Assembly (NCBI GenBank): GCA_041658185.1
Contig: JBBAAR010000010.1
Coordinates: forward strand, 37,297 to 101,296
Source: UBA8919 sp041658185
Lineage (GTDB): Bacteria > Elusimicrobiota > UBA8919
Length of the DNA: 64,000 bases
Direction of reading: 5' to 3'
In this document: piece by piece, positions 33,361 to 41,913 of the stretch
Position numbering within the stretch: position 1 is the stretch's first letter
Layout of the letters: each line of letters begins with the position of its first letter
The notes under the pieces: generated by a model
Database searches by the model: none
What the model saw: the letters and a program-made list of their open reading frames with translations, nothing else
What the model was told of the DNA's origin: nothing
Position numbers and translations under genes: made by a program

Positions 33361-34361
33361 ATCACAAGTGTAGAAATTTTATACCCGCATTTTTTGCATC
33401 GGCCGACTTCTAATCCGACGATTTCCGTATTATAACCCTTTCGTTCTATCAGAATTTCTTTGCATTGCGGACAATTTGTTCTGTTATATTCCAACTCCAT
33501 TACATTTCCCACATAAACATGTTTCAATTTTTTTAATGCGATTTTCCTTGCTTTTTCAAGCGTGGGGAACGGGGTCGCCTTGATTGTCATTTTATAACAC
33601 GGAAAATATCTTGAAAAATGAAGCGGGGTTTCCTCACCCAAAGACCAGACCCAGTCAACCAAATCGGAAATTTCTTCATCAGAATCGTTTAGCCCCGGAA
33701 TAATCAAATTTGTTATTTCAACATGCTTTTTCTTTTTGACAAGTATCTCAACCGTCCTCAAAACAGGTGCAAGTTTCCCGCCGCAGTATTTTTTATAAAA
33801 TTCATCCCGGAATGATTTCACGTCTATGTTTGCAGCATCTATAAATTCAACTATGTTGTGAAAAGGTTCTTCGTTTATGTAACCGTTTGAAACCAAAACA
33901 TTTTTTAAGCCGTATTTTTTTGCTTCCGACATAGTATCTTTCAGCCACTCGTAATTTATCAATGGCTCGTTATAGGTATAGGCAAGTCCAATGGAATGAT
34001 ACTGTTTTGCAAGTGCTACCGCATCATTAGATGAGACGGTTTTAAGGTAAGTATCGTCAAAAACCGCCTGCGAAATTTCAAAATTCTGACAGAACTGGCA
34101 GTGGAAATTACATCCAAGCGTTCCTAACGATAAAATTTCGCTTGTCGGATAAAAATGGTAAAGCGGTTTTTTTTCTATCGGGTCCATTGAAACGGAAGTG
34201 AACTTATCGTAAGTGAGTGAAAAAAAATTGCCGTTAATATTTTTTCTTATGCCGCAATTCCCGACTTTACCATCTGATATTTTACAATACCACGGGCATA
34301 GATTACATTTTACCTGTTTTTTTTCTTTGTTATGAACTTCAAAATATAATGCGTCTTTCAT
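33357..34361 (-). CDS. amrS: AmmeMemoRadiSam system radical SAM enzyme
   Basis: A 334-residue radical SAM protein. The [4Fe-4S] motif is CNFHCQFC (Cys84, Cys88, Cys91), preceded by a Cys-rich N-terminus (CNLCPWYCK, GNCGIR) that is diagnostic for AmrS rather than for pyruvate formate-lyase activase. GLAYTYNEPL and the C-terminal CPQC and CKKCGYKI zinc ribbon also fit. Partner MEMO and AMMECR1 proteins are not nearby. I chose the ATG at 34361, which overlaps the cutA stop (ATGA) with AAGAG upstream. Confidence 0.88.
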   Translation of the reverse strand: MKDALYFEVHNKEKKQVKCNLCPWYCKISDGKVGNCGIRKNINGNFFSLTYDKFTSVSMDPIEKKPLYHFYPTSEILSLGTLGCNFHCQFCQNFEISQAVFDDTYLKTVSSNDAVALAKQYHSIGLAYTYNEPLINYEWLKDTMSEAKKYGLKNVLVSNGYINEEPFHNIVEFIDAANIDVKSFRDEFYKKYCGGKLAPVLRTVEILVKKKKHVEITNLIIPGLNDSDEEISDLVDWVWSLGEETPLHFSRYFPCYKMTIKATPFPTLEKARKIALKKLKHVYVGNVMELEYNRTNCPQCKEILIERKGYNTEIVGLEVGRCKKCGYKISTLVI

Positions 34362-34672
34362 TTTGTCTCTTTTTCTATCCATTTAAGATAATCCAGGTTA
34401 CCGGTTATTATCGGCAGAAAAATTATTTCCGGAATAGTATATGAATGAAGCGATTTTACTTTTTTTATCAGTTTTTTAGCAAGTGAGATTTTTGTTTTCA
34501 TTATTAAAAGCATCTCCGTAGATTTTTCAATTTTGCCCTGCCACCAGTAAATTGATTTAATTTTCTCAATGATATTGACACAAGCCACAAGATGTTCTTT
34601 TAGAACTCCGTCGGCAATTTTTCTTGCTTCTTTAATGTTTGATGCCGTCACAAAAACCACAACGTATTTCAT
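34358..34672 (-). CDS. cutA: Divalent-cation tolerance protein CutA
   Basis: A 104-residue ferredoxin-like trimeric protein. VVVFVTASNIKEARKIADGVL, LVACVNIIEKIKSIYWWQGKI and TIPEIIFLPI are CutA1 signatures. It is linked to copper tolerance in E. coli, though its role elsewhere is unclear. It overlaps the upstream glycosylase gene by 41 bases, an unusually long but plausible overlap. Confidence 0.92.
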   Translation of the reverse strand: MKYVVVFVTASNIKEARKIADGVLKEHLVACVNIIEKIKSIYWWQGKIEKSTEMLLIMKTKISLAKKLIKKVKSLHSYTIPEIIFLPIITGNLDYLKWIEKETK

Positions 34673-35321
34673 TTTTACCTCTCTTACAATAACTTAAAAT
34701 CGGACAGTTCCGACATTCAGGATTTTTTTTGCAAAAATTTTTAGCAAGTGCAACTATTAAGGCATGATATTCTTTGTAAATTTCTACATCTTTAGGAACA
34801 TTTTTCTCAAAAAATTTCTGTATCTCGTGATAATCTTGACTATTAAAAATTCCGAGACGATTTATCAAACGGTTTGTATAGGCATCCGATACAAAATACG
34901 GTTTTCCGAGGGCATACAATAGGATTGAATCTGCCGTTTCCGGACCGATACCATTTAATGACAAAAGATATTCACGGTGTAAATTTTCAATTAGTCCAAT
35001 TGTACTAATTGACTTCGTAAAATTTTTAAGGCGGACCGCTTTCTGTTTATAAAACCCCGACGGTCTTATTAATGTTTCAAGTTTTCTTAAATTTATTTTT
35101 GATATTTTTTTGATATTAAGCAGGTTCGCCGTTCTTAAATTAGAAAGTGCTTTTTCAACATTGCTCCATGCGGTATTCTGGGTAAGTATCGCACCGACCA
35201 TTATTTCAAACTTTTCTTCATCTTTCAAATGTTTTTTTAAAGGATTGTAAACGCCACCGATAGGCCACCAGCCCTGCGGACCAAAATACTTCAGGAGTTT
35301 TTTATATATTTTGTAGAGCAA
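34632..35321 (-). CDS. Endonuclease III-like HhH-GPD DNA glycosylase (MagIII-like)
   Basis: A 229-residue base-excision repair glycosylase. The helix-hairpin-helix LNGIGPETADSILLYA (122-137) and catalytic Asp146 (VSDAYT) are present, and four Cys (197, 203, 206, 212) hold the [4Fe-4S] cluster. The Lys that makes endonuclease III a beta-lyase is replaced in the GPETAD sequence, as in 3-methyladenine glycosylase III, so it is probably a monofunctional alkyl-base glycosylase. A second Cys pair lies at the C-terminus (RCGFCDG). Confidence 0.82.
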   Translation of the reverse strand: MLYKIYKKLLKYFGPQGWWPIGGVYNPLKKHLKDEEKFEIMVGAILTQNTAWSNVEKALSNLRTANLLNIKKISKINLRKLETLIRPSGFYKQKAVRLKNFTKSISTIGLIENLHREYLLSLNGIGPETADSILLYALGKPYFVSDAYTNRLINRLGIFNSQDYHEIQKFFEKNVPKDVEIYKEYHALIVALAKNFCKKNPECRNCPILSYCKRGKNEIRCGFCDGIKH

Positions 35322-35325
35322 GTTT

Positions 35326-36252
35326 TTATTTCATCAGCAGCAGCATTATTGCTTTCTGGATATGGAGACGGTTTTCCGCCTGGTCAAAAACAACTGAATT
35401 TTTACCGTCTATGACATCATTGGTAATTTCTTCCCCTCTTTTTGCAGGAAGACAGTGCATAACGATACAGTCCGGTTTGGCTTTTGACAATAAAGAATTG
35501 TTCACCTGATACGGCTTAAAAACTGAAAGCCGTTTTTCTTTTTCTTCCTCTTTACCCATTGATGTCCAAACATCGGTATAGATAACATCAGCACCGGAGG
35601 ATTCGGAAACTTCATTTGAAAGTTTTATATCAGATGAAATTTCCTTTGCAGAATTAAAAATATTTTTGTCCGGTTCATAGCCGGCGGGAGTAATTACCGT
35701 AAAATTCATTGAAAGTTTGGCGCATAAAAGCATAAGTGAATTCGCGACATTATTACCGTCACCGATGAAAACAAATTTTAATTTTTTAAGACCTTGGACA
35801 TCTGACTTTGAACATTTTTTCTCTATTATCGTGAACACATCCCCGAGTGCCTGGCAGGGATGCTCCAAATCGGTCAGACCGTTAATAACCGGAACTGTTG
35901 AGTGTTCGGCGAGTTCTTCAACATCTTTGTGGTTAAATGTTCTTATCATAATTCCGTCAACATATCTTGAAAGCGTTCTCGCAGTATCAGAAATTGTCTC
36001 GCCGCGGCGTAATTGCAGTTCCTGTCCGCTTAAAAAAAGTCCGAGACCGCCGAGCTGATATATCCCCGTTTCAAAAGAAACCCGCGTTCTTGTAGACGGT
36101 TTTGAAAAAATCATCGCAAGAGTTTTACCTGTCAGCGGAGTGTATTTGTTTCCTTGTTTTTGTTTTGATTTAAGGTCTCTTGCCGTCTCAAAAATCTCAA
36201 GAATATCCGTTTTCTCCAAATCCGAAATTGAAATCAAATGTTTTGTTTTCAT
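35326..36252 (-). CDS. argF: Ornithine carbamoyltransferase
   Basis: A 308-residue anabolic-type OTCase that makes citrulline from ornithine and carbamoyl phosphate. Carbamoyl phosphate motifs STRTR (53-57) and HPCQ (131-134), the ornithine loop SMG (231-233) and the catalytic HCLP (266-269) are all canonical. It differs clearly from the two other transcarbamylases at 39.7-41.9 kb, which lack the SMG loop. No other arginine biosynthesis genes are adjacent. Confidence 0.93.
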   Translation of the reverse strand: MKTKHLISISDLEKTDILEIFETARDLKSKQKQGNKYTPLTGKTLAMIFSKPSTRTRVSFETGIYQLGGLGLFLSGQELQLRRGETISDTARTLSRYVDGIMIRTFNHKDVEELAEHSTVPVINGLTDLEHPCQALGDVFTIIEKKCSKSDVQGLKKLKFVFIGDGNNVANSLMLLCAKLSMNFTVITPAGYEPDKNIFNSAKEISSDIKLSNEVSESSGADVIYTDVWTSMGKEEEKEKRLSVFKPYQVNNSLLSKAKPDCIVMHCLPAKRGEEITNDVIDGKNSVVFDQAENRLHIQKAIMLLLMK

Positions 36253-36382
36253 GATAGTTTTATTATATCAAATTCAAAAAAGTTTTTCAAGGAAAAAACA
36301 AAGAGAACCTTCTTTCTTTCCAAAAACCGGAATATCAAGATAAGTTCCCTTTATTTTATAATTGTTGCAATTCTGTTAAATT
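36253..36382. other. Short intergenic region, nothing recognised
   Basis: An AT-rich stretch between the outer-membrane protein stop and the argF start. I see no RNA gene, strong hairpin or repeat. Confidence 0.4.
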
Positions 36383-37003
36383 TTAGAAGCAATAACCTGC
36401 CATAATGGCTATTACGCTGTTTTTTACGTCAAGGTCGTCCGCACTGTCGTTAATACTTGTCAAACCCATTGTATAACGGGCATCAAGCGTTACTTTGCCG
36501 GCGCCGGCGTCAATATCAACTCCGCCACCGATTGCAAGACCGAGGTCAAGCGACTTCACATCTTCCAAATCCGATTCTTCTGATACCCCTCCAAATACAA
36601 ATTCGCTTTTCGCACTTGCTTTCATACCAATACTCGGACCCAAAAATACATTCGGTTTTACACTCCCTTCTGATGGAATGTTCAACTTTGCCAATACGGG
36701 AATTTCAATGTAGGTGAGTTTCACTGTTGATTCATAACTCTCGCCCATAAAAGATCCTTCATATTTGACGCCTTTCATTGAGAGTAAAAGCTCCGGCTGC
36801 AAACTGAACTGGTCGTTAAGCGGAATAGTAACGAATCCGCCTGCAACGATTCCTACCCTTGATTTTTTGTCTTCTTTCTCGACATCATCACCTGACCAAT
36901 TGGCAATGTTAATTCCTGCTTTCACTCCGCCTTTTATCTCTTTAGCATAAATAACCGAAGAAACTATAAACAATGCCACAAATATCACTAACAATTTTTT
37001 CAT
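36383..37003 (-). CDS. Outer-membrane beta-barrel protein (porin-like)
   Basis: A 206-residue protein with signal peptide MKKLLVIFVALFIVSSVIYA and then about eight amphipathic strands: GGVKAGINIANWSG, VGIVAGGFVTIPL, FSLQPELLLSMKGVKYEG, YIEIPVLAKLNI, VNVFLGPSIGMKA-like and YTMGLTSIND, ending in YCF. This is the PorT/OmpA-like outer membrane protein beta-barrel domain. The ATG at 37003 has GGAGG at ideal spacing. It is preceded by about 100 bases of untranslated sequence, so it probably has its own promoter. Confidence 0.85.
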   Translation of the reverse strand: MKKLLVIFVALFIVSSVIYAKEIKGGVKAGINIANWSGDDVEKEDKKSRVGIVAGGFVTIPLNDQFSLQPELLLSMKGVKYEGSFMGESYESTVKLTYIEIPVLAKLNIPSEGSVKPNVFLGPSIGMKASAKSEFVFGGVSEESDLEDVKSLDLGLAIGGGVDIDAGAGKVTLDARYTMGLTSINDSADDLDVKNSVIAIMAGYCF

Positions 37004-37110
37004 TTTTTCCTCCATTTTTGTTTTTCAAGAATTCTTCCGTCCTATTATTCAGGAGTTTTCACCTCGATTTTCGGACAAGATTTGAAGAATTTTTTATTGT
37101 TATATTTTAA

Positions 37111-38376
37111 TCAAGCGGTTTTTATTATTTTTTTTACTTCTTCAATGTTCGGTTCAATTAAAACCGGAACACCGGCGACCTTCATCGCTGATTCAACGTC
37201 TTTAAGACCGTTACCGGTAATAAGGCAGACAACCGTTTCATTTTCTTTGATTTTATTTTCTTTTAGTGCTTTTTTAAAACCGGCGAAACTGGTTGAGGCG
37301 GCGGGCTCTGAAAAAACACCCTCGTTTTCTGCGATTTCTTTTATGGCTTTCAAAATTTCTTCGTCTGAAACTTCTATTGCAAAACCTTTTGATTCAATTA
37401 CCGCTTTTACGGCAGCAACACCGTCGCGGGGCATATCCACGGAAATTGAATCGGCAATAGTCGTCGCTCTAACGGGTTCAATTTTAATTTTGGGTTTTGG
37501 ATTTGAGATTTGAGATTTTATCCCTTTTGCAATTGCATTGCTTTTTTCCGACTGGACGGCAATAAGTTGCGGAAGTTTGTCTATAAACCCGAGATTGTAA
37601 AAATCTCTAAAGCCCTTCCAGATGCCGGAAATTATATTGCCGTCTCCGACGGATACAAATACCTTGTCCGGAACTATCCATTTTAACTGCTCGCAGATTT
37701 CATAAGCGGCTGTTTTTTTACCCTCTCTCGTGTAAGGATTATATCCGGTTGAACGACAATACCATCCGAACTCATCAGATGCTTTAAGCGATAAATCAAA
37801 AGCATCGTCATAAGTTCCGTGAACGGCAATAACTTTTGCGCCGAACAAAAGAAGTTGCGCTATTTTGGCTTTCGGAGCCGTTTTCGGCACAAAAATGACG
37901 CAGGGAAGTTGCAAGTTGGCGCACATACAGGCAAGTGCGCATCCGGCATTACCGGTAGAGGCAGTGGTAAATGTTTTCACGCCAAGTTCCTGACCTTTAA
38001 CGACGACAACAGAACTTGCCCTGTCCTTAAACGAAGCCGAAGGATTTCTTCCGTCATCTTTAAGATACAAATTTGGAAAATTATATTTTTTGGAAAGATT
38101 TTCTGCACGGTAAAGCGGGGTCCAGCCGATTTGAAGTTTCGGAAAAAGATTCAACTGGCAGGAAAAATCCGACTCTAAGGGAAGAATAGGGAGATACCGC
38201 CATATTGATAAATTTTCGTCGGTTGTAAGAGTTGAACGGGTGAACCTTTTTTTAATTTCCGGATAATTATAGACGACATCCAAGTTGCCGCCGCAGGAAG
38301 GACAAACATATTTTACATCCGAATCATTGTATTCCTTGCCGCAATCAATACATTTTAATCCGAGAATATTTTTCAT
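37111..38376 (-). CDS. thrC: Threonine synthase with N-terminal zinc ribbon
   Basis: A 421-residue PLP enzyme that converts O-phosphohomoserine to threonine. A zinc ribbon (CIDC at 9-12, CPSC at 25-28) precedes the catalytic domain, as in class II/archaeal-type ThrC. PLP lysine is Lys117 in NPSASFKDRAS, and TASTGNAG and VGDGNIISG are cofactor-binding blocks. A segment KSQISNPKPKIKIE is encoded by seven-base-period DNA and has no counterpart I know. It follows carbamate kinase closely; an alternative ATG at 38394 would overlap arcC. Confidence 0.9.
   Translation of the reverse strand: MKNILGLKCIDCGKEYNDSDVKYVCPSCGGNLDVVYNYPEIKKRFTRSTLTTDENLSIWRYLPILPLESDFSCQLNLFPKLQIGWTPLYRAENLSKKYNFPNLYLKDDGRNPSASFKDRASSVVVVKGQELGVKTFTTASTGNAGCALACMCANLQLPCVIFVPKTAPKAKIAQLLLFGAKVIAVHGTYDDAFDLSLKASDEFGWYCRSTGYNPYTREGKKTAAYEICEQLKWIVPDKVFVSVGDGNIISGIWKGFRDFYNLGFIDKLPQLIAVQSEKSNAIAKGIKSQISNPKPKIKIEPVRATTIADSISVDMPRDGVAAVKAVIESKGFAIEVSDEEILKAIKEIAENEGVFSEPAASTSFAGFKKALKENKIKENETVVCLITGNGLKDVESAMKVAGVPVLIEPNIEEVKKIIKTA
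37482..37516. repeat. Degenerate heptanucleotide repeat inside thrC
   Basis: Successive seven-base units TTTTAAT, TTTGGGT, TTTGGAT, TTGAGAT and TTGAGAT, the last two identical. They encode an in-frame insertion of about 12 residues in threonine synthase. Confidence 0.65.
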
Positions 38377-38378
38377 TT

Positions 38379-39323
38379 TTACGGCACTATCCATGTTCCC
38401 GTTTTTCCGTCTAACGCCTGAGGGATATGGGCAGGGTCGGTAATCAACGCCTGCTTGCCGCCGTTTTCCAAAAATTTCACAATCGCTTTCATTTTCGGAA
38501 GCATTGAACCGGGTTTGAAGTGTCCTTCCTCAATATATTTTTTTGCCTCGGCAAGCGTCATTTTGTCAAGCGCTTTCTGGTCGGGTTTGCCGAAATTTAG
38601 ACAGACCTTTTCCACCGCGGTAGAAATCAAAAGCAAGTCGGCTTTAAGAAGTGTTGCTAAAAGTGCGGATGCCAAATCCTTGTCAATAACAGCAGCGGTG
38701 CCTTTTAAATCGCCATTTTCATCGCGGATAACAGGAATTCCGCCACCGCCGACAGCAACGGTTACAACACCGGCGTCAATAAGCGTCTTAATCGCGGCAA
38801 GTTCTATTATTTCTTTCGGTTCAGGCGATGCAACGACCCTTCTCCATCCGCGGCCGGCATCCTCCATAATATCCCATCCGTCTTTTTCTTTTCTTTTATG
38901 TGCCTCTTCATCCGAATAAAACTGCCCGATCGGTTTTGACGGCTTTTTGAATGACGGGTCGTTTTTGTCAACAAGAACCTGCGTCACAATAGTAGCAGCG
39001 GATTTTTTGAGCCCTCTCTTTTTGAACTCATTATCAAGTGCCATCTGAAAATTGTAGCCGATTGCACCTTGAGTATCCGCACCGCAGGTATCAAGCGGTA
39101 TTTCATGTAAAATTCCGCGCGAGTATTCCGAGCGGGCAAGGACATACCCGACCTGCGGACCATTTCCGTGAGTAATTACAACATCCCAGCCCTTTACAAT
39201 CATCTCGGCGATGTGTTTCATCGTCTCGGCGGCCGCTTTGTACTGGTCCTGGACCGTCTGATGTTTGTTATCCAGAATCAAAGAATTCCCGCCAACTGCA
39301 ACTATAGCAACTTTTTTCGCCAT
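38379..39323 (-). CDS. arcC: Carbamate kinase
   Basis: A 314-residue amino acid kinase family enzyme that makes ATP from carbamoyl phosphate and ADP in catabolic direction. It shows VAVGGNSLI at the N-terminus, THGNGPQVGYV, PLDTCGADTQGAIGY, VVASPEPKEI, AVGGGGIPVI and DKDLASALLATLL. It sits downstream of two transcarbamylases and an M20 hydrolase, which could supply carbamoyl phosphate. No arginine deiminase gene is present. A GGAGGGG ribosome site precedes the start. Confidence 0.95.
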   Translation of the reverse strand: MAKKVAIVAVGGNSLILDNKHQTVQDQYKAAAETMKHIAEMIVKGWDVVITHGNGPQVGYVLARSEYSRGILHEIPLDTCGADTQGAIGYNFQMALDNEFKKRGLKKSAATIVTQVLVDKNDPSFKKPSKPIGQFYSDEEAHKRKEKDGWDIMEDAGRGWRRVVASPEPKEIIELAAIKTLIDAGVVTVAVGGGGIPVIRDENGDLKGTAAVIDKDLASALLATLLKADLLLISTAVEKVCLNFGKPDQKALDKMTLAEAKKYIEEGHFKPGSMLPKMKAIVKFLENGGKQALITDPAHIPQALDGKTGTWIVP

Positions 39324-39348
39324 AAAAATTCCCCTCCGTTAATTAAAT

Positions 39349-39450
39349 TTATTGTTTATGAGCAAGCCGTTTCTTTTCTCTAATAACTAAAATCAGCACG
39401 ACTATGCCTGCTAATAAGCCACCGCCAAGTACAATAAATGCACCTTCCAT
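39349..39450 (-). CDS. 33-residue single-span membrane protein
   Basis: A very short open frame with GGGAGG upstream of its ATG (39450). It begins MEGAFIVLGGGLLAGIVVLI, one clean membrane span, and ends in a basic tail (REKKRLAHKQ). The strong ribosome site, hydropathy and position 25 bases before carbamate kinase in the same direction suggest it is translated. It could be a small accessory subunit of a transporter. Function unknown. Confidence 0.55.
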   Translation of the reverse strand: MEGAFIVLGGGLLAGIVVLILVIREKKRLAHKQ

Positions 39451-39651
39451 AAACTAATCCTCCCTTTCTATTTCCAACCCATCCAAAATATATGCAATTA
39501 CCACAAATATTATTACTGATACTATATCCTATAATATTAAGTGGAATCCAAAAAGTTGGTTTGGTTATCAATGAAACAACAACTAAACCTGTGAATGACG
39601 CGGTTGAAAGTGCATAAAAGAATTTTACAAGATTATCTCTCTGTCTTTTAT
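39451..39651 (-). pseudogene. Possible transporter-gene remnant between two carbamoyl-metabolism genes
   Basis: One minus-strand frame just after the transcarbamylase stop reads RDNLVKFFYALSTASFTGLV and continues SLITKPTFWIPLN. That looks like the last membrane span and tail of a solute symporter, but it has no proper start and is interrupted. I read this 200-base gap as a decayed gene end or a divergent small membrane protein. Evidence is only local resemblance. Confidence 0.25.
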
Positions 39652-40689
39652 TTACTTATACTTCTCCGACATCGTCAACGCCATTATTGCTTTCTGAACG
39701 TGAAGGCGGTTTTCGGCAACGTCATATATTATTGAACGTTTGCCGGAAGCGACCTCGTCGGTAACTTCATGCCCTCTGTCAATCGGCATCGGGTGAATAT
39801 AAAGTCCGTTATCGGTAAGTTTCATCTTCGCTTCGTCGCAAATCCAATCGGTGTATTTAAGCGCTTTTTCAATTTCAAGCGGTTTCTGGAATTCGCCGTT
39901 GACATATGCGTTGGGACTCATCCAGTTGCGTGAATAGACAACATGCGCACCGCTATATCCCGCTTTCGGGTCATGAATAATCTCAAACTTCTGATTATTC
40001 TCGGCACAGTTTTTCTTTGTTGACGCAATTACCGCAGGGTCTAAATCATAACCCTCAGGCGATGCAATCGTTACATCCATCCCGAACCTTGAATACAAAA
40101 GCGCGGCTTCCTGCACAGAACACCAACTGCGCGCGAGAGCGCCATGTCCCCAGTAAAGAAGAAGTTTTTTACCCTTTAAGTTTTCTCCGATATGTTTTCT
40201 CAAACCCATTATGTCGGCAAGACCCTGGCAGGGATGATATTTGTCGTGCGCCATTGAAACAATCGGGATGCTTAACCATTTTGCATATTCGCGGAGCATA
40301 TTATCGCCGTCGCCATATGCGGCAACTTTATCCTCAAGAATTCTGATGCCCATACCGCAGGCGTATCTTGACATAACCTGCGCGGCGTCTTCAATAGTTT
40401 CGCCGGCGGATTTTTTCGTCTTAAGACGCATTCCGCCCGGTTCAAGATACTGCGCGTGCCCGCCGAGTTCCGTTGCGGCGCATTCAAATGATTGACGCGT
40501 GCGGACGCTCGGATTGTAGAAGAACATAAAAAATGTTCTGTCTTTCAGTAGTTTCGTGTACTTCGGGGAAAAGCGATGCTTCTGCATATCCTCCGCAAGT
40601 TCAAGACATTTTGTCAGTTCATCCAGCGACCAGTCCTGCGTACAAATCAAATCCTTACCGTAAAGATTAACTTTGCCTGATTCCGGCAT
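39652..40689 (-). CDS. Knotted-type transcarbamylase, unknown substrate (HPMP variant)
   Basis: A 345-residue aspartate/ornithine carbamoyltransferase family enzyme. Carbamoyl phosphate motifs are SVRTR (61-65) and HPCQ (152-155). The second-substrate loop reads NWMSPNAY instead of SMG, as in knotted enzymes of the AOTC/SOTC/YgeW group, and the active-site HCLP is HPMP (299-302), with Cys replaced by Pro. It therefore is not a normal OTCase. It lies between another transcarbamylase and carbamate kinase, so a catabolic, phosphorolytic role is inferred. AAGGAGG precedes the ATG. Confidence 0.8.
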   Translation of the reverse strand: MPESGKVNLYGKDLICTQDWSLDELTKCLELAEDMQKHRFSPKYTKLLKDRTFFMFFYNPSVRTRQSFECAATELGGHAQYLEPGGMRLKTKKSAGETIEDAAQVMSRYACGMGIRILEDKVAAYGDGDNMLREYAKWLSIPIVSMAHDKYHPCQGLADIMGLRKHIGENLKGKKLLLYWGHGALARSWCSVQEAALLYSRFGMDVTIASPEGYDLDPAVIASTKKNCAENNQKFEIIHDPKAGYSGAHVVYSRNWMSPNAYVNGEFQKPLEIEKALKYTDWICDEAKMKLTDNGLYIHPMPIDRGHEVTDEVASGKRSIIYDVAENRLHVQKAIMALTMSEKYK

Positions 40690-40750
40690 AACTCATCCTC
40701 CTTTTCGCTTTTTCGCGAAAGTAAAAAACTTTATTTATACAAATTGTGGA

Positions 40751-40792
40751 AAATTTGCTTGCGAGCGCCCAAAGGAAGTCCCTTCAGGGGCG
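40751..40792. repeat. Partial copy of the dispersed repeat
   Basis: AAATTTGCTTGCGAGCGCCC followed by AAAGGAAGTCCCTTCAGGGG. It matches the right end plus a diverged core of the repeat family and lies just beyond the stop of the gene at 40798-41874. Confidence 0.65.
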
Positions 40793-40797
40793 ATATT

Positions 40798-41874
40798 TTA
40801 TAATCTTCCGCCCATAACCAACGCCATAATGGCTTTGTGAGCATGAAGACGATTCTCCGCCTCGTCAATTACGATTGACTGCGGGCCGTCAATAACATCG
40901 TCGGTAACTTCCTGTCCTCTGTCCGCGGGCAGGCAGTGCATATAGTAGCCGTTTTTGTTCGTCAACGCCATCTGTTTTGCCGTGGTCATCCAACCCTTAC
41001 TGTCATTGTTCAATTTTTCGGCGGCGGCGTGGTCTGCTTTTTTAACAGTAGCGCCGGTTTCATCCGTATAATTGAAACACGGCACCGAACCCCATGATTT
41101 CGGATAAACGACATCAGCACCTTTGAATCCCTCATCAAAATTATTTGTAATTTTGAAAGAACCCTTTGTTTCGGCGGAGAATTTTTTGCAATTCTCAATA
41201 ACCTCCGGGTCAAGTTCAAATCCCTTGGGATGCGCAAGAGTTACTTCCATTCCCATTTTTGTAGCGGCAAGAATTACGCTCTGCGGAACCGCACGCGGCT
41301 TTTCAATTGAGCCGGAATACGCCCATGACATCGTCATCTTCACACCCTTGAACCCGCCGAATTTTTCCTTTATGGTAATCATATCGGCAAGCGACTGCGT
41401 CGGGTGATATTTGTCGCACTCCATATTTATAATCGGAACTTCCGCATATTGTCCGAACTCTTTCAGCGTTGCGTTTGCAAAACCGTAAATCCAGTATGCG
41501 GGCGGTCCGTACATTCTTATTGCTATTGCATCGCCGACACGGTTCAGCATTCTTGCGATATCGGAGATTCTTTCCGTCTTGTAAGCGATGTCAAAGCCCT
41601 TCCTCGCAGGCGTGTATGTTTTGCCCGGCTCCAAATCAACATGAAAGCCGCCTAATTGCTGAATGCCTGCCGCAAAAGTGCTTCGCGTTCTCAATGATTG
41701 ATTGAAAAACATCGTGAAAAGCGTTTTGCCCTTGAGGAGATACTGCTGGTCCTCGTTTAAGGCATGCTTCCTTTTCAAATACAATGCGACATCAATCAGC
41801 GTCTCCCATTCCTCTTTGCTGTAATCCAGTTCCGCATCAATCCAGTCCCGTCCCAAAAACCTGTTGGTTTTCAT
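40798..41874 (-). CDS. Knotted transcarbamylase of the AOTC/YgeW group
   Basis: A 358-residue carbamoyltransferase. SLRTR (60-64), HPTQ (157-160) and HCLP (313-316) are the conserved catalytic motifs. The second-substrate loop is PKSWGSVPCFNY, very like the KSWG loop of N-acetylornithine carbamoyltransferase and YgeW, and unlike the SMG of OTCase. I infer use of a modified ornithine or another amine. It is followed by a second, different family member (39652-40689) and by carbamate kinase, and preceded by an M20 hydrolase. AAGGAGG precedes the ATG. Confidence 0.82.
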   Translation of the reverse strand: MKTNRFLGRDWIDAELDYSKEEWETLIDVALYLKRKHALNEDQQYLLKGKTLFTMFFNQSLRTRSTFAAGIQQLGGFHVDLEPGKTYTPARKGFDIAYKTERISDIARMLNRVGDAIAIRMYGPPAYWIYGFANATLKEFGQYAEVPIINMECDKYHPTQSLADMITIKEKFGGFKGVKMTMSWAYSGSIEKPRAVPQSVILAATKMGMEVTLAHPKGFELDPEVIENCKKFSAETKGSFKITNNFDEGFKGADVVYPKSWGSVPCFNYTDETGATVKKADHAAAEKLNNDSKGWMTTAKQMALTNKNGYYMHCLPADRGQEVTDDVIDGPQSIVIDEAENRLHAHKAIMALVMGGRL

Positions 41875-41913
41875 AAACCCTCCTTTTTTTATTCGCTTCT
41901 CTCACTTTTTTTA

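Noticed and set aside
39380..39571. 63-codon ORF starting at TTG
   Set aside because: It begins inside the symporter-like remnant and continues through the 33-codon membrane ORF in a different frame; codon content looks random after the first 15 residues.
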